Notes under the pieces: generated by a model
What the model saw: only the letters and a program-made list of their open reading frames with translations
The model's database searches: none
Told to the model about the DNA's origin: nothing
In this document: positions 29,586-40,519 of the stretch, in pieces
How the letters are laid out: each line of letters starts with the position of its first letter
Position numbering within the stretch: position 1 is the first letter of the stretch
Made by a program: the position numbers and the translations under genes
NCBI RefSeq assembly: GCF_900060185.1
Contig: NZ_FIZY01000014.1
Coordinates: forward strand, 1-64,000
DNA from: Grimontia marina
GTDB lineage: Bacteria > Pseudomonadota > Gammaproteobacteria > Enterobacterales > Vibrionaceae
Length of the DNA: 64,000 nt
Direction of reading: 5' to 3'

Positions 29586-29734
29586 ATCTCCAAATTGAGC
29601 TGTTTCTCTGATGAACAGGCGATTTGGAGCGATTCAGATAAATCGTCATAAAGATGGCGTATTCTGAAAGAAAAATCAGCCCGAATTTTACGCTCCGCAA
29701 CGATGCGTGGGGTGACAGTTAAAAGGAGTTCAGC

Positions 29735-31033
29735 ATGACTGACAAAATGCGTATCACGCTATCACAAGAAGCAGCTGATGAAGCTTGGGGTGCCAATGCA
29801 CTGGTTTCTTTCAATCAGCAAGGCGCTGTTGTCCACGCCTCAGGTGACGACAAACTCACGCCAGTACAGCAAGCGGCCCGTAAGCTTGATATGCAAGGTA
29901 TTCGCAAAGTATCTCTGGTCGGTGATGGCTGGGATTTGGAAACCGCATGGGCTTTTTACCAAGGACTACGTGGTCCTAAGCCAGGTTTTGCTTTCGACGC
30001 AGAGTTGGAAGATGCTGATCAGAAAGTGCTGAACGATCGCATGGTGGCTACTGATTGGGTTCGCCAGATCATCAATGAAACCGCAGAAGAGGTAGGCCCT
30101 CAACAATTAGCAGTACGAGCCGGTGAGTTCATTAAATCTCAGGCACCTAACCCTGAGCATGTGAGTTACAAGATTGTTTCCGGCGCAGACCTGCTTGAGC
30201 AAGGTTGGGTGGGTACTCACACCGTAGGCCGTGGTTCAGCGCGCAAACCTGCGATGCTGCAGCTTGATTACAACCCAACCGGTGACAAAGACGCAGAAGT
30301 GTTTGCTTGTATTGTCGGCAAAGGCATTACCTTTGATTCCGGCGGCTACAGCATCAAGCAATCTGCCTTCATGGACTCAATGAAAGCAGACATGGGTGGC
30401 GCTGCCATGGCGACCGGTGGACTTGGACTGGCGGTTGCGCAAGGTCTGAACAAGCGAGTGAAATTAATTCTCTGCTGTGCAGAAAACATGATTTCCAGTA
30501 ATGCTTACAAGCTGGGTGACATTATTACCTACAAAAACGGTGTGACGGTTGAGGTACTTAACTCAGATGCCGAAGGTCGTTTGGTGATGGCGGATGGCCT
30601 GCTTTACGCAAACAAATTCAGCCCGGCGCTGACTATTGATTGTGCTACCTTGACCGGCGCTGCTAAGGCTGCATTAGGAAATGACTACCACGCTCTGTTC
30701 AGCTTTGATAAGGCGCTTTCCCAGCGTTGTCTGTCCGCAGCAGAGTCAGAAAATGAAGGCATGTGGCAATTACCACTGGCAGAATTCCACCGCCAAATGT
30801 TGCCCTCCAACTTCGCCGATCTGGCAAACGTGGGCGGTGGTCAATACTCACCGGGTGCAAGCACAGCAGCGGCATTCCTGTCGTACTTCGTCGATAATTA
30901 CAAAGAAGGTTGGATCCACTTGGATTGCTCCGGCACGTACCGCAAAACACCAAGTGACAAGTGGTCTGTGGGCGCAACGGGTATGGGGGTGAAAACCCTC
31001 GCGCGTATTCTGATGGATGAGTCAAGCCAGTAA
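29735..31033 (+). CDS. pepB: Peptidase B (M17 leucyl aminopeptidase family)
   Basis: This cytosolic metal-dependent aminopeptidase prefers acidic N-terminal residues in E. coli. The 432 residues include the M17 signature [12 protein letters not shown] and the metal-binding stretch [14 protein letters not shown]. Its place after iscX matches E. coli. An AAAAGGAG ribosome binding site precedes the ATG. Confidence 0.96.
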   Translation: MTDKMRITLSQEAADEAWGANALVSFNQQGAVVHASGDDKLTPVQQAARKLDMQGIRKVSLVGDGWDLETAWAFYQGLRGPKPGFAFDAELEDADQKVLNDRMVATDWVRQIINETAEEVGPQQLAVRAGEFIKSQAPNPEHVSYKIVSGADLLEQGWVGTHTVGRGSARKPAMLQLDYNPTGDKDAEVFACIVGKGITFDSGGYSIKQSAFMDSMKADMGGAAMATGGLGLAVAQGLNKRVKLILCCAENMISSNAYKLGDIITYKNGVTVEVLNSDAEGRLVMADGLLYANKFSPALTIDCATLTGAAKAALGNDYHALFSFDKALSQRCLSAAESENEGMWQLPLAEFHRQMLPSNFADLANVGGGQYSPGASTAAAFLSYFVDNYKEGWIHLDCSGTYRKTPSDKWSVGATGMGVKTLARILMDESSQ

Positions 31034-31077
31034 TCGCTACAAAAGTTAAGTGTTTTGACAACACAGTTAACGCTTCC

Positions 31078-31105
31078 GCAATGTCAGGGTGGGGTCTGGC
31101 ATTGC
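31078..31105 (+). terminator. Hairpin in the pepB-ndk gap
   Basis: The 10-base arms 31078-31087 and 31096-31105 pair with one G-U and an 8-base G-rich loop. There is no T-run, so this is a weak or factor-dependent terminator at best. Confidence 0.35.
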
Positions 31106-31187
31106 GCTCTGGTAGGCTACTTTTGTAGATACAAACAGATACCGGTACTTAATGCCGCTATCTGAATAAATATAAAAGGAAGATAGA

Positions 31188-31619
31188 ATGACTATTGAGC
31201 GCACTTTTTCAATCGTTAAGCCCGACGCAGTAAAACGCAATCTGATTGGCGCGATCTATCAGCGTATTGAAGCGGCTGGACTGCAAATTGTTGCAGCAAA
31301 AATGCTTCACCTGACTAAAGAGCAGGCACAAGGTTTTTATGCCGAGCACGAAGGCAAGCCATTTTATGACGGTTTGGTTGAGTTCATGACTTCAGGTCCG
31401 GTTACCGTGCAGGTTCTGGAAGGTGAAAACGCGATTACGCGATACCGTGAGCTGATGGGTAAAACAAACCCTGAAGAAGCAGCGTGTGGCACACTGCGTG
31501 CGGACTTTGCCGAGAGCATGCGTTTTAACTCAGTGCACGGTTCTGACAGCCCGGCTTCAGCAGAACGAGAAATTGCTTATTTTTTCGCCGGTGATGAGAT
31601 TTGCCCTCGTACCCTATAA
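31188..31619 (+). CDS. ndk: Nucleoside diphosphate kinase
   Basis: Ndk equilibrates nucleoside di- and triphosphates. The 143 residues open with the conserved [10 protein letters not shown] and hold the phosphorylated H117 in N-S-V-H-G-S-D-S. An AAAGGAAG ribosome binding site precedes the ATG and a strong terminator follows, so it appears monocistronic. Confidence 0.98.
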   Translation: MTIERTFSIVKPDAVKRNLIGAIYQRIEAAGLQIVAAKMLHLTKEQAQGFYAEHEGKPFYDGLVEFMTSGPVTVQVLEGENAITRYRELMGKTNPEEAACGTLRADFAESMRFNSVHGSDSPASAEREIAYFFAGDEICPRTL

Positions 31620-31637
31620 TCGGTTCATAGATAAGAC

Positions 31638-31666
31638 AAAAGGAGAGCCCAGGCTCTCCTTTTTTA
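31638..31666 (+). terminator. Terminator of ndk
   Basis: A stem of about 11 bases (AAAAGGAGAGCC and its complement) with a very short loop is followed by five or more T residues, 18 bases after the ndk stop. Confidence 0.92.
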
Positions 31667-31782
31667 TTTCTGACGTAAAATAGTCCTACAAGTAACAGGT
31701 GGAATCCCGATCACAAAGACTGTACAATTTCGCGCCTTGATTTAAGGCTATACCTGTTTTTATTTGTTCACGAGGCAATCTG

Positions 31783-32904
31783 ATGACAACAGAAAAAATC
31801 AATCTGCTGGATTTCGATCGACAGGCGCTACGCGCGTTTTTCGCCGAAGAATTAGGCGAAAAGGCGTTTCGAGCCGATCAGATCATGAAGTGGATGTACC
31901 ATTTCGGTGTTGATGATTTTGATCAGATGAACAACATCAACAAAAAGCTTCGTGAAAAACTGAAAGCGCGCTGCGAAATCCGCGCGCCGGAAGTCAGCAC
32001 GGCTCAGTATTCTTCTGATGGCACCATCAAATGGGCTATGCGTGTTGGTAATCAGGATGTAGAAACTGTTTATATCCCTGAAGACGATCGTGCGACCTTA
32101 TGCGTGTCTTCTCAAGTTGGTTGTGCGTTGGATTGTAAATTCTGCTCGACCGCGCAGCAGGGCTTTAACCGCAACCTGAAAGTGTCTGAAATCATTGGAC
32201 AGGTTTGGCGTGCAGCGAAAGAAATCGGTGTGGAAAAAGAGACTGGCCGACGTCCAATTACCAACGTGGTGATGATGGGCATGGGTGAGCCGCTTCTGAA
32301 CATGAAAAACCTTATCCCTGCGCTGAATCTGATGCTGGATGATCTTGCTTACGGCCTGTCAAAACGCCGTGTCACCGTATCAACGTCAGGGGTGGTTTCT
32401 GGTCTGGATCAGATGGCAGGCAAGATCGATGTAGCGCTGGCAATCTCTCTTCATGCCCCGACAGATGAGCTACGCAGCCAAATCATGCCAATCAATGATC
32501 GCTATGATATTGATACGTTTTTGGCGTCTGTGCGTCGCTATATAGCGTCTTCAAATGCGAACCGCGGACGTGTCACCGTAGAATATATTCTCCTCGATCA
32601 CGTTAACGATGATATGGAGCATGCGCGCCAACTCGCAGAGCTGCTAAAAGATACGCCTGCGAAGATAAACCTGATTCCTTTTAACCCTTATCCTGGGTCA
32701 CCATATAAGAAGCCGAGTAACTCTCGCATCGACCGTTTCCAGAAAACACTGATGCAATACGACTACACGGTTATCGTTCGTAAAACCCGTGGCGATGACA
32801 TTGACGCAGCTTGTGGTCAGCTTGTTGGCGATGTTATTGACCGTACCAAACGCACGCAGAGCAGACTGAACGTTGAGGAACAAATCCCAGTTAAATCAGT
32901 CTGA
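31783..32904 (+). CDS. rlmN: Dual-specificity RNA methyltransferase RlmN
   Basis: This radical SAM enzyme makes 2-methyladenosine at 23S rRNA A2503 and at tRNA A37. The 373 residues contain the cluster motif C114-x3-C118-x2-C121 in [11 protein letters not shown], the M-G-M-G-E-P-L-L-N motif, and the C-terminal mechanistic cysteine C344 (A-A-C-G-Q-L). It heads a run of co-directional genes down to der. Confidence 0.97.
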   Translation: MTTEKINLLDFDRQALRAFFAEELGEKAFRADQIMKWMYHFGVDDFDQMNNINKKLREKLKARCEIRAPEVSTAQYSSDGTIKWAMRVGNQDVETVYIPEDDRATLCVSSQVGCALDCKFCSTAQQGFNRNLKVSEIIGQVWRAAKEIGVEKETGRRPITNVVMMGMGEPLLNMKNLIPALNLMLDDLAYGLSKRRVTVSTSGVVSGLDQMAGKIDVALAISLHAPTDELRSQIMPINDRYDIDTFLASVRRYIASSNANRGRVTVEYILLDHVNDDMEHARQLAELLKDTPAKINLIPFNPYPGSPYKKPSNSRIDRFQKTLMQYDYTVIVRKTRGDDIDAACGQLVGDVIDRTKRTQSRLNVEEQIPVKSV

Positions 32905-32930
32905 TTTGTCAGACTGATTAGGATGGGATA

Positions 32931-33686
32931 ATGGCAAGGACGCTTAGCGCTCTGTTCTTGATGGGATTATTAGCTGGTTGTGTCACAGTAACGGAGAAGC
33001 AAAATACCTCGAAGTTTGATAGCATTGAAGCAGCCGAGTCCAGAATTTCGCTTGGTCTCGCCTATTTAAAGGCAGGACAATGGGAGCGAGCGAGGCAAAA
33101 TCTTGAAACAGCGGTGCAATTTGCACCTACTTACTATCGCTCTCTTATTAGTTTCGCCTACTATCTTCAGGAAGTCGGCGAGTATGACCAAGCAGAACAG
33201 CAATACAAAACAGCGTTACGTCACTCACCAAAAAATGGTGACGTTCAGAACAATTACGGCGTCTTCTTGTGCCGGCAGGAACGGTATAACGAAGCGCAAC
33301 GGGCGTTTGCTAAGGCGATTGAGCAGCCATACTATTACAAGTTATCCGGTAGTTATGAAAATGCCGCACTCTGTGCAATGAAAGCGGGGAGTAGGGATAA
33401 TGCGAAAGTATGGTTCGCTAAAGCCATTGACCATGAGCCGAACAGGCCTTTATCTTCTGTAAAACTCGCCCGTATGGAAGTGGAAGACGATGACCTGAAT
33501 CAAGCGAGGATCCGTCTTTTTCATTTTCACAAACGCTATGGCTATAAGCCTGCAACGCTGTTAATAATGACTGACTTGGAAAACAAAGCTGGACGGCCAA
33601 AGGAAGTGGAGCGTTACGCAAACCTGTTGGCCAACAAGTTTCCGGAATCAAAAGAATATAGACAGTACATAACGAATGAATACTGA
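32931..33686 (+). CDS. pilW: Type IV pilus biogenesis/stability lipoprotein PilW (PilF)
   Basis: The 251 residues start with a lipoprotein signal (L-M-G-L-L-A-G-C, lipobox cysteine at about residue 17) followed by tetratricopeptide repeats. These include S-L-G-L-A-Y-L-K-A-G-Q-W and Q-N-N-Y-G-V-F-L-C. PilW/PilF is an outer-membrane lipoprotein that helps the PilQ secretin multimerise. It overlaps rodZ by 11 bases, implying translational coupling. This position between rlmN and rodZ is usual in Vibrionaceae. Confidence 0.92.
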   Translation: MARTLSALFLMGLLAGCVTVTEKQNTSKFDSIEAAESRISLGLAYLKAGQWERARQNLETAVQFAPTYYRSLISFAYYLQEVGEYDQAEQQYKTALRHSPKNGDVQNNYGVFLCRQERYNEAQRAFAKAIEQPYYYKLSGSYENAALCAMKAGSRDNAKVWFAKAIDHEPNRPLSSVKLARMEVEDDDLNQARIRLFHFHKRYGYKPATLLIMTDLENKAGRPKEVERYANLLANKFPESKEYRQYITNEY

Positions 33687-34638
33687 ACAAAACGAAGAAC
33701 AGCTGTTTGAGCTTGAGTCGAGACATCCGGGAACGGTATTGCGACAGGCTAGAGAGGCAATGGGGCTGTCCGATCAGGATGTGGCTGACCGCCTCAGACT
33801 TCGTGTTTCTGTCATTCAAGACTTAGAAGAAAATTGCTGCGATGAAGAAAAGATAACCACGTTTACACGTGGTTATATTCGTTCTTACGCCAAATTGGTT
33901 GGTGTGAATGCAGACGAGATCATGCACACGTTTAAGCCTGCACCCGAAGCAGAAGACAATGTGCAGAAGATGCAAAGCTTCTCGCGCAAAACACGTCGTG
34001 ATCAGCATGACAGCCGCGTGATGGGGCTGACTTGGGTGATTCTGGCCGTCGTGGTTGGGCTAACAGCATTTTGGTGGTGGCAAAACCAACAAAACGATCC
34101 ACTTCTCTCGCTACCACAAGGCAGCAGCTTGCTAGCCTCTCTCACAGAAGAAGCGCCTGCGGCTAATAATGTTGGAGAGAGTATTGAAGGCGAGCAGGTT
34201 CAGGATGTGACAGATAGCATTGCGCCGGCGCTGACAGATACCGAAGGCACAAATAATGTGGTGGAAGAAACGGTCTCTGATGCTTCACCAGAAGTTGTCG
34301 TGGCAGCGGTTACTGAGCCGGAAGCCACACCTCAGCAACCGCTAGTGGCTGGCACCGCGCCTGTGATTGAAGAAATTGTAGCGACACCTATTGTTACTGA
34401 ACCTACATTATCCATGTCATTCAGTGGCGACTGCTGGGTCGATATCCGCGACGCTACTGGCAAACGTCTGTTGACAGGGATAAAATCTGCGGGCGAAACC
34501 GTTGAACTATCCGGTGAAGCTCCGTTTAAGTTGGTGCTGGGTGCACCAGCTACTGTGAGTCTTGCCTACAACGGCAAGAACGTTGATCTGAGTGGCTACC
34601 CATCAGGACGGGTAGCGCGTTTGAGCCTTCCGAAGTAA
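33676..34638 (+). CDS. rodZ: Cytoskeleton protein RodZ
   Basis: RodZ links MreB to the rod-shape wall machinery. The 320 residues have an N-terminal helix-turn-helix domain (L-R-Q-A-R-E-A-M-G-L-S-D-Q-D-V-A), a juxtamembrane basic stretch, and one membrane segment (W-V-I-L-A-V-V-V-G-L-T-A-F-W-W-W, about 115-133). An acidic, Pro/Thr-rich periplasmic linker follows, then a C-terminal beta domain with D-C-W-V-D-I-R-D-A-T-G. The start overlaps the end of pilW. Confidence 0.95.
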   Translation: MNTEQNEEQLFELESRHPGTVLRQAREAMGLSDQDVADRLRLRVSVIQDLEENCCDEEKITTFTRGYIRSYAKLVGVNADEIMHTFKPAPEAEDNVQKMQSFSRKTRRDQHDSRVMGLTWVILAVVVGLTAFWWWQNQQNDPLLSLPQGSSLLASLTEEAPAANNVGESIEGEQVQDVTDSIAPALTDTEGTNNVVEETVSDASPEVVVAAVTEPEATPQQPLVAGTAPVIEEIVATPIVTEPTLSMSFSGDCWVDIRDATGKRLLTGIKSAGETVELSGEAPFKLVLGAPATVSLAYNGKNVDLSGYPSGRVARLSLPK

Positions 34639-34653
34639 TCCAGAGTACACCTA

Positions 34654-35772
34654 ATGCATACCGAATCTCCTATTAAACGTCGTCCGTCTACGCGTATTTA
34701 TGTGGGTGACGTGCCAATTGGCGATGGCGCTCCGATCGCAGTTCAATCAATGACAAATACTCGCACAACTGATGTGGAAGCGACGGTTGCGCAAATAAAA
34801 GCACTGGAGAAAGTCGGTGCAGACATCGTGCGTGTTTCTGTGCCGACAATGGACGCCGCTGAAGCGTTCAAACTCATCAAACAGCAGTGCTCCATCCCGT
34901 TGGTTGCTGATATTCACTTTGACTACCGTATTGCCCTCAAGGTGGCTGAATACGGCGTTGATTGCCTTCGTATTAATCCTGGCAACATTGGTAACGAACA
35001 GCGTATCCGCTCTGTGGTTGATGCGGTGCGTGACAAAAATATTCCTATCCGCATTGGCGTAAACGGTGGTTCGCTGGAGCGTGATATTCAAGAAAAATAT
35101 GGCGAGCCAACACCAGAAGCACTGGTGGAATCGGCGATGCGCCATGTTGATATTCTGAATCGCCTCAACTTTGACCAGTTTAAAGTGAGTGTGAAGGCGT
35201 CTGATGTATTCCTAGCTGTTGAATCTTACCGTCAACTGGCAAAACGCATTGATCAACCTCTGCACCTTGGTATTACCGAGGCAGGTGGTGCGCGTGCAGG
35301 TTCAGTGAAATCTGCAGTTGGCCTTGGCATGCTGCTAAGCGAAGGCATTGGTGATACTCTGCGTATCTCATTGGCGGCTGATCCAGTAGAAGAAATCAAA
35401 GTCGGTTTCGATATTTTAAAATCGCTGCGTATCCGTTCACGCGGTGTGAATTTTATTGCTTGTCCTACCTGCTCCCGTCAGGAGTTTGATGTGATTGGTA
35501 CCGTAAACGCACTGGAACAGCGTTTGGAAGATGTTGTTGTGCCTATGGATGTATCAGTAATTGGCTGTGTGGTTAACGGGCCGGGGGAGGCTGAAGTGTC
35601 ACACATCGGTGTGGCAGGTGGTAACAAACGCAGCGCGTATTACGATGATGGCAAACGCCAGAAAGAACGTTTTGAAAATGACAACCTGATCGATCAGCTG
35701 GAAGCGAAGATCCGGGCGAAAGCGTCAATGTTGGATGAAAACAACCGCATCGACGTGAACACACAAGAGTAA
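34654..35772 (+). CDS. ispG: 4-hydroxy-3-methylbut-2-en-1-yl diphosphate synthase IspG
   Basis: IspG is a [4Fe-4S] enzyme of the MEP isoprenoid pathway. The 372 residues have the N-terminal R-R-x-S-x-x-I-Y-V-G and [10 protein letters not shown]. Cluster ligands C270 and C273 lie in I-A-C-P-T-C-S-R and C305 in [11 protein letters not shown]. It begins 15 bases after rodZ. As a cluster enzyme it is a likely client of the isc genes in this window. Confidence 0.98.
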   Translation: MHTESPIKRRPSTRIYVGDVPIGDGAPIAVQSMTNTRTTDVEATVAQIKALEKVGADIVRVSVPTMDAAEAFKLIKQQCSIPLVADIHFDYRIALKVAEYGVDCLRINPGNIGNEQRIRSVVDAVRDKNIPIRIGVNGGSLERDIQEKYGEPTPEALVESAMRHVDILNRLNFDQFKVSVKASDVFLAVESYRQLAKRIDQPLHLGITEAGGARAGSVKSAVGLGMLLSEGIGDTLRISLAADPVEEIKVGFDILKSLRIRSRGVNFIACPTCSRQEFDVIGTVNALEQRLEDVVVPMDVSVIGCVVNGPGEAEVSHIGVAGGNKRSAYYDDGKRQKERFENDNLIDQLEAKIRAKASMLDENNRIDVNTQE

Positions 35773-35825
35773 GCGCAGCGCGCTCACTTACAGCTAGAAC
35801 AAACAGATCGGTTACGAGAGTTAAC

Positions 35826-37094
35826 GTGGCAAAAACTATTCAAGCAATCCGAGGCATGAACGACTGCCTCCCAACACAGTCTCCACTTTGGCAAAAAGTC
35901 GAAGGCACTGTTAAAGACGTTATCAGCGCATACGGTTACAGCGAAGTGCGTATGCCGATCGTGGAAATGACTCATCTGTTCAGCCGCGCTATTGGTGAAG
36001 TGACCGACGTGGTTGAGAAAGAAATGTACACCTTCGAGGACCGCAACGGCGACAGCCTGACTTTGCGTCCTGAAGGCACGGCGGGCTGCGTGCGCGCCGG
36101 TATCGAGAACGGTTTGCTTTACAACCAGGAACAACGTCTGTGGTACGTGGGTCCAATGTTCCGCCATGAGCGTCCACAAAAAGGCCGCTACCGTCAGTTC
36201 CACCAGTTTGGCGTGGAAGTGTTTGGCCTGAATGGTCCTGACGTTGACGCAGAACTTATCATGATGACTGCACGCCTTTGGCGTAAGCTGGGTATCCATG
36301 AACATGTGCGCCTGGAACTGAACTCTATCGGTTCACTGGAAGCGCGTGCGAATTATCGTGAGGCGCTAGTGGAATTCTTGATGCAGCATGAAGCGATCTT
36401 GGATGAAGATTGCAAACGCCGCATGCATACCAATCCACTGCGAGTTCTGGATACCAAGAATGCGGATATCCAAGCGGTATTGACTGATGCGCCGAAGCTT
36501 TCGGAGTATCTGGATGAAGAGTCAAAACAACATTTTGCAGGTCTTTGTGAACTGTTGGACGCCGCAGGTATCCAATACACGGTAAACGAGAAACTGGTCC
36601 GCGGTCTGGACTACTACAACCGCACCGTATTTGAGTGGATCACTGAAAGCCTGGGCTCTCAAGGTACAGTTTGTGGCGGTGGCCGCTACGACGGTCTGGT
36701 TGAGCAGCTGGGCGGTAAAGCTACTCCGGCAGTCGGCTTTGCGATGGGTGTTGAGCGTCTTGTGCTTCTGATGGAAACGCTGGAACTTGATGAAACCCGT
36801 CCTGCGGTTGACGTATACATGGTCACAGCAGGCGAAGGCACGCTGGTAGCGGGCATGCAACTGGCTGAGAAACTGCGTGAGCAGGTTCCTGGTCTGCGCG
36901 TGATGACCCACTTTGGCGGCGGTAACTTTAAGAAGCAATTCAAACGCGCTGACAAAGTTGGTGCGTCGGTGGCTCTGGTACTTGGCGAAGATGAAGTCGC
37001 TAACAACCAAGTGACCTTCAAAGATCTTAAAGGCGGCGAACAGCTGACCATTTCTCAGGATGAAGTAGCCGATAAACTGGCTCAACGAGTTTAA
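35826..37094 (+). CDS. hisS: Histidyl-tRNA synthetase
   Basis: This class II synthetase charges tRNA-His. It starts at a GTG and the 422 residues open with [13 protein letters not shown]. Motif 2 lies in [16 protein letters not shown] and the histidine-binding stretch in [11 protein letters not shown]. Motif 3 lies in [17 protein letters not shown]-rich ribosome binding site precedes the GTG. Confidence 0.98.
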   Translation: MAKTIQAIRGMNDCLPTQSPLWQKVEGTVKDVISAYGYSEVRMPIVEMTHLFSRAIGEVTDVVEKEMYTFEDRNGDSLTLRPEGTAGCVRAGIENGLLYNQEQRLWYVGPMFRHERPQKGRYRQFHQFGVEVFGLNGPDVDAELIMMTARLWRKLGIHEHVRLELNSIGSLEARANYREALVEFLMQHEAILDEDCKRRMHTNPLRVLDTKNADIQAVLTDAPKLSEYLDEESKQHFAGLCELLDAAGIQYTVNEKLVRGLDYYNRTVFEWITESLGSQGTVCGGGRYDGLVEQLGGKATPAVGFAMGVERLVLLMETLELDETRPAVDVYMVTAGEGTLVAGMQLAEKLREQVPGLRVMTHFGGGNFKKQFKRADKVGASVALVLGEDEVANNQVTFKDLKGGEQLTISQDEVADKLAQRV

Positions 37095-37107
37095 GAGAGG
37101 ACAAAAC

Positions 37108-37713
37108 GTGGACGTCTACACCACAGAAGAACAACAAGTCGAAGCGATTAAAAAGTGGTGGCGGGATAACGGCAAAGCCGTTGTCCTCGGCGCAGTAATC
37201 GGTTTGGGCGGCCTTTATGGATGGCGTTATTACCAATCGGAAATGGAAACCAGCCGTGAGCAGGCATCAGAAGCGTATACACAAGTAGTAAGCGCACTGG
37301 TTGCAGGCGATGCGCAGGCGGAAGAGAAAGCGACAGCTTTCATCGGTGATAATGAAGGCTCTTACGCGACTCTGCTTGAGCTGCAATTGGCGAAGTCGTT
37401 TGTTGATGCAGGCGATCTGACCAAAGCGGCCGAGCAACTGCGTAAAGTGCAGTCCTCGAAAGACGAAACGCTGAAAACACTGGCGACAGTTCGCTTGGCT
37501 CGTGTTGAAGCAGAGCTTGGTAACTACGACGCTGCGCTGACACAACTGAACAGCGTGACGGCGGAAAGCTGGAAAGCACAGGTTGAAGAGCTACGCGGTG
37601 ATATCGAACTGCGTAAAGGCGATACAGCCGCAGCGCGTTCTGCTTATGCAGCTTCCATTGCAGCAGCGACCAACCCTGTTGTTCAGATGAAACTGGACAA
37701 CCTGTCTCAATAA
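37108..37713 (+). CDS. yfgM: YfgM, SecYEG-associated ancillary protein
   Basis: The 201-residue inner-membrane protein starts at a GTG after GAGAGGA. A short cytoplasmic stretch contains K-K-W-W-R-D-N-G-K. One membrane helix follows (A-V-V-L-G-A-V-I-G-L-G-G-L-Y-G-W, about 28-46) and then a periplasmic TPR-like domain. In E. coli YfgM joins PpiD at the Sec translocon and hands over periplasmic clients. It is placed between hisS and bamB as usual. Confidence 0.94.
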   Translation: MDVYTTEEQQVEAIKKWWRDNGKAVVLGAVIGLGGLYGWRYYQSEMETSREQASEAYTQVVSALVAGDAQAEEKATAFIGDNEGSYATLLELQLAKSFVDAGDLTKAAEQLRKVQSSKDETLKTLATVRLARVEAELGNYDAALTQLNSVTAESWKAQVEELRGDIELRKGDTAAARSAYAASIAAATNPVVQMKLDNLSQ

Positions 37714-37722
37714 GGCCTGAGT

Positions 37723-38883
37723 ATGATGCGTAAGGGATGGAAACGTGTTGGTGCAGTTGCCTTGCTGGGAACACTGCTGATTGGCTGTGCGGGTGAGGAA
37801 GATTCCATCCAGATGGTACCCGTGCCAGTGGTTGAGAGTGAATTCACCCCGACTCAAGTTTGGAAGTCCAGTGTGGGTAACGGTGTTGGAAACTATTTCA
37901 GCAATCTGTCTCCTGTACAGGCATATGGCAAAGTGTTTGCGGCTGATCGCCAAGGTGTGGTTAAAGCCATGGACACTGAAACCGGCTCGACCCTATGGAG
38001 TGTCGATCTGGGAGAAGATGCTGCCGCACTGATCTCCGGAGGTCTGACAGCTTCTTACAGTAAGATCTACTTGGGGACTGAAACCGGTGCGTTGATAGCG
38101 TTGGATGAAGAAACCGGAGAAACCGTTTGGCGTAGCAATGCAGGCGGCGAAATCCTTTCTAAGCCTTTGGCAGATGAAAGTCTGGTGATTGTTAACACCA
38201 GCCGTGGTGAACTGGCTGCGTTTGATGCAGAAACGGGTGAAGAACGCTGGCGTATTTCCAGTGACGTGCCAAACCTGACATTACGTGGCGATAGCTCTCC
38301 GGTATCAACGTCAGGAGGTGTGTTCTGGGGCATGGCAAACGGGCGTCTGGGTGCTGCATTCGTTGAGAATGGCAACATCATCTGGCAACAGCCTATTGCG
38401 AGCCCAAAAGGCGCCACTGAAATCGACCGCCTTGTTGATGTTGATGCGACACCTGTGATTGATGGCGCGCTGCTTTACGCGGTGGGTTATAATGGCCAAT
38501 TGGTTGCGATTGACCTACGTTCAGGTCGCCCTGCGTGGAAACGCACTTACAGTTCATCGACTGACTTTTTGGTAGTGGGCAGCTATCTGTTCCTTATCAC
38601 CGACAAAGATCATGTGGTGGCAGTAGATGCACGCAGTGGTACTGAGCTTTGGCAGAACCGTGATTTGGAGTACCGTCAGTTGACGGCACCAGTGGCTATT
38701 TCCGGTTACGTTGTGGTGGGTGATGCAGAAGGTTATCTGCATTGGATGGACCCGAACTCTGGCGAGTTTGTGGCGCAGCAACAGCTGGATGACAGCGGTT
38801 TTGCGGTGAGCCCATTAAGCGTAGATGGCGGTTATATCGTCACAACCCGTGATGGCACAATAAGTAAGAAGCAAGTACAGTAA
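37723..38883 (+). CDS. bamB: Outer membrane protein assembly factor BamB
   Basis: This BAM-complex lipoprotein has 386 residues. A signal peptide ends in the lipobox L-L-I-G-C (cysteine at about residue 24). An eight-bladed beta-propeller follows, visible as repeats of the form [AV]-[LM]-D-x-E-T-G-x-x-x-W, for example M-D-T-E-T-G-S-T-L-W and L-D-E-E-T-G-E-T-V-W. Two adjacent ATGs could serve as start. It lies 9 bases after yfgM. Confidence 0.97.
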   Translation: MMRKGWKRVGAVALLGTLLIGCAGEEDSIQMVPVPVVESEFTPTQVWKSSVGNGVGNYFSNLSPVQAYGKVFAADRQGVVKAMDTETGSTLWSVDLGEDAAALISGGLTASYSKIYLGTETGALIALDEETGETVWRSNAGGEILSKPLADESLVIVNTSRGELAAFDAETGEERWRISSDVPNLTLRGDSSPVSTSGGVFWGMANGRLGAAFVENGNIIWQQPIASPKGATEIDRLVDVDATPVIDGALLYAVGYNGQLVAIDLRSGRPAWKRTYSSSTDFLVVGSYLFLITDKDHVVAVDARSGTELWQNRDLEYRQLTAPVAISGYVVVGDAEGYLHWMDPNSGEFVAQQQLDDSGFAVSPLSVDGGYIVTTRDGTISKKQVQ

Positions 38884-38905
38884 ATACAGTTGCTTATCAA
38901 TTATT

Positions 38906-38940
38906 CGGCTCCTGATCTTGACCGGTCAGGAGCCGCTGTT
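38906..38940 (+). terminator. Hairpin in the bamB-der gap
   Basis: The perfect 10-base arms CGGCTCCTGA (38906-38915) and its complement (38926-38935) have a 10-base loop. The tract after it is only moderately T-rich, so it may attenuate rather than end transcription before der. Confidence 0.5.
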
Positions 38941-38971
38941 ATTAATGAATTTGAGATTTTAAGAGGTCAGT

Positions 38972-40471
38972 ATGATTCCTGTAGTAGCCCTGGTAGGGCG
39001 TCCTAATGTGGGGAAGTCGACACTCTTTAACCGGCTAACAAGGACGCGCGATGCGCTCGTTGCCGATTTTCCGGGTTTGACCAGGGATCGTAAGTACGGA
39101 AAAGCTATGCTGGGTGAGCATGAGTTCATCGTGGTGGACACTGGTGGTATCGACGGTACCGAAGAGGGTGTAGAAACCAAGATGGCTGAACAGTCACTGG
39201 CAGCGATTGAAGAAGCCGATGTTGTGCTGTTTATGGTTGATGGCCGTGCGGGCCTGACCGTTGCTGATGAAGCGATTGCACATCATCTGCGTAGCCGTGA
39301 AAAGAAAACCTTCCTTGTCGTCAACAAAGTTGATGGCATCGATGCAGACGCAGCCAGTGCAGAGTTCTGGCAACTGGGCATGCCTGACATGTACCAGATT
39401 GCAGCCGCACATGGTCGTGGTGTACTCGGTTTGATCGACCGCGCACTGAAGCCGTTCGCAGAAGAACTGGCGAGTGAAGAAGGTGAAGATCAAGAAGGCT
39501 TGGTCGACTTGACTGGCGAACAAGATGCCGAAGACGAAGATAAAGATCTGACCCAAGAAGATGCAGAATCTGCATTGGAGCGTCTGCGTAACCTGCCAAT
39601 CAAATTCGGTATCATCGGTCGTCCAAACGTCGGTAAATCGACCCTGACTAACCGTATCCTTGGCGAAGACCGCGTCGTGGTTTACGACATGCCAGGCACA
39701 ACGCGCGATTCCATCTACATTCCAATGGAGCGTGATGGCCGTGAGTACGTCATTATTGATACTGCGGGTGTTCGCCGCCGTAAGCGTGTTAACGAGAAAG
39801 TTGAGAAGTTCTCCGTTATCCAGACACTGAAAGCGATCGAAGACTCGAACGTTGTGCTGCTGGTCATTGACGCGCGTGAGAACATTTCGGATCAGGACTT
39901 GAGCCTGTTGGGCTTTGCATTGAACGCAGGTCGTTCAATCGTTATCGCTGTAAACAAGTGGGATGGTCTGGACAGCGACGTGAAAGAGCGTGTGAAGTCA
40001 GAGCTTGACCGTCGTCTTGGCTTTGTTGATTTCGCCCGTATTCACTTTATCTCTGCATTGCATGGTACTGGTGTTGGCCACCTGTTTGAGTCGATTCAGG
40101 AAGCGTATGAGTCTGCGACCAAGCGAATCAGCACCGCGATGCTGACTCGCATCATGAGCATGGCTCAGGACGATCACCAGCCACCGATGATCCGTGGCCG
40201 TCGCGTGAAGCTGAAATATGCACACGCAGGTGGTTACAATCCACCGATTTTCGTAATTCACGGAAACCTGGTGAAAGAACTGCCTGATTCGTACAAGCGT
40301 TACCTGATGAACTACTACCGTAAGTCTCTGGAAATCATGGGTACACCTATCCGTATTCAGTTCCAGAACAGCGAGAACCCGTTCGAAGGTAAGAAAGAGA
40401 AGCTAACCATTTCTCAAGCGCGTCAACGTAAGCGTCTGATAGACATGGTGAAAACCCGCGGCAAGAAGTAA
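38972..40471 (+). CDS. der: Ribosome assembly GTPase Der (EngA)
   Basis: This essential GTPase acts in 50S maturation. The 499 residues carry two tandem G domains, each with the P-loop G-R-P-N-V-G-K-S-T (near residues 8 and 211). An acidic linker rich in Glu/Asp joins them (about 165-195), and a KH-like C-terminal domain follows. An AAGAGGT ribosome binding site precedes the ATG. It ends the rlmN-der run and is followed by a clear terminator. Confidence 0.98.
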   Translation: MIPVVALVGRPNVGKSTLFNRLTRTRDALVADFPGLTRDRKYGKAMLGEHEFIVVDTGGIDGTEEGVETKMAEQSLAAIEEADVVLFMVDGRAGLTVADEAIAHHLRSREKKTFLVVNKVDGIDADAASAEFWQLGMPDMYQIAAAHGRGVLGLIDRALKPFAEELASEEGEDQEGLVDLTGEQDAEDEDKDLTQEDAESALERLRNLPIKFGIIGRPNVGKSTLTNRILGEDRVVVYDMPGTTRDSIYIPMERDGREYVIIDTAGVRRRKRVNEKVEKFSVIQTLKAIEDSNVVLLVIDARENISDQDLSLLGFALNAGRSIVIAVNKWDGLDSDVKERVKSELDRRLGFVDFARIHFISALHGTGVGHLFESIQEAYESATKRISTAMLTRIMSMAQDDHQPPMIRGRRVKLKYAHAGGYNPPIFVIHGNLVKELPDSYKRYLMNYYRKSLEIMGTPIRIQFQNSENPFEGKKEKLTISQARQRKRLIDMVKTRGKK

Positions 40472-40493
40472 TTTTCTGCTACTGAATACCAAG

Positions 40494-40519
40494 AGCCGAC
40501 CTAAAGGTCGGCTTTTTTA
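40494..40519 (+). terminator. Terminator of der
   Basis: The 8-base arms AGCCGACC (40494-40501) and GGTCGGCT (40506-40513) with a TAAA loop are followed by six T residues. Confidence 0.93.
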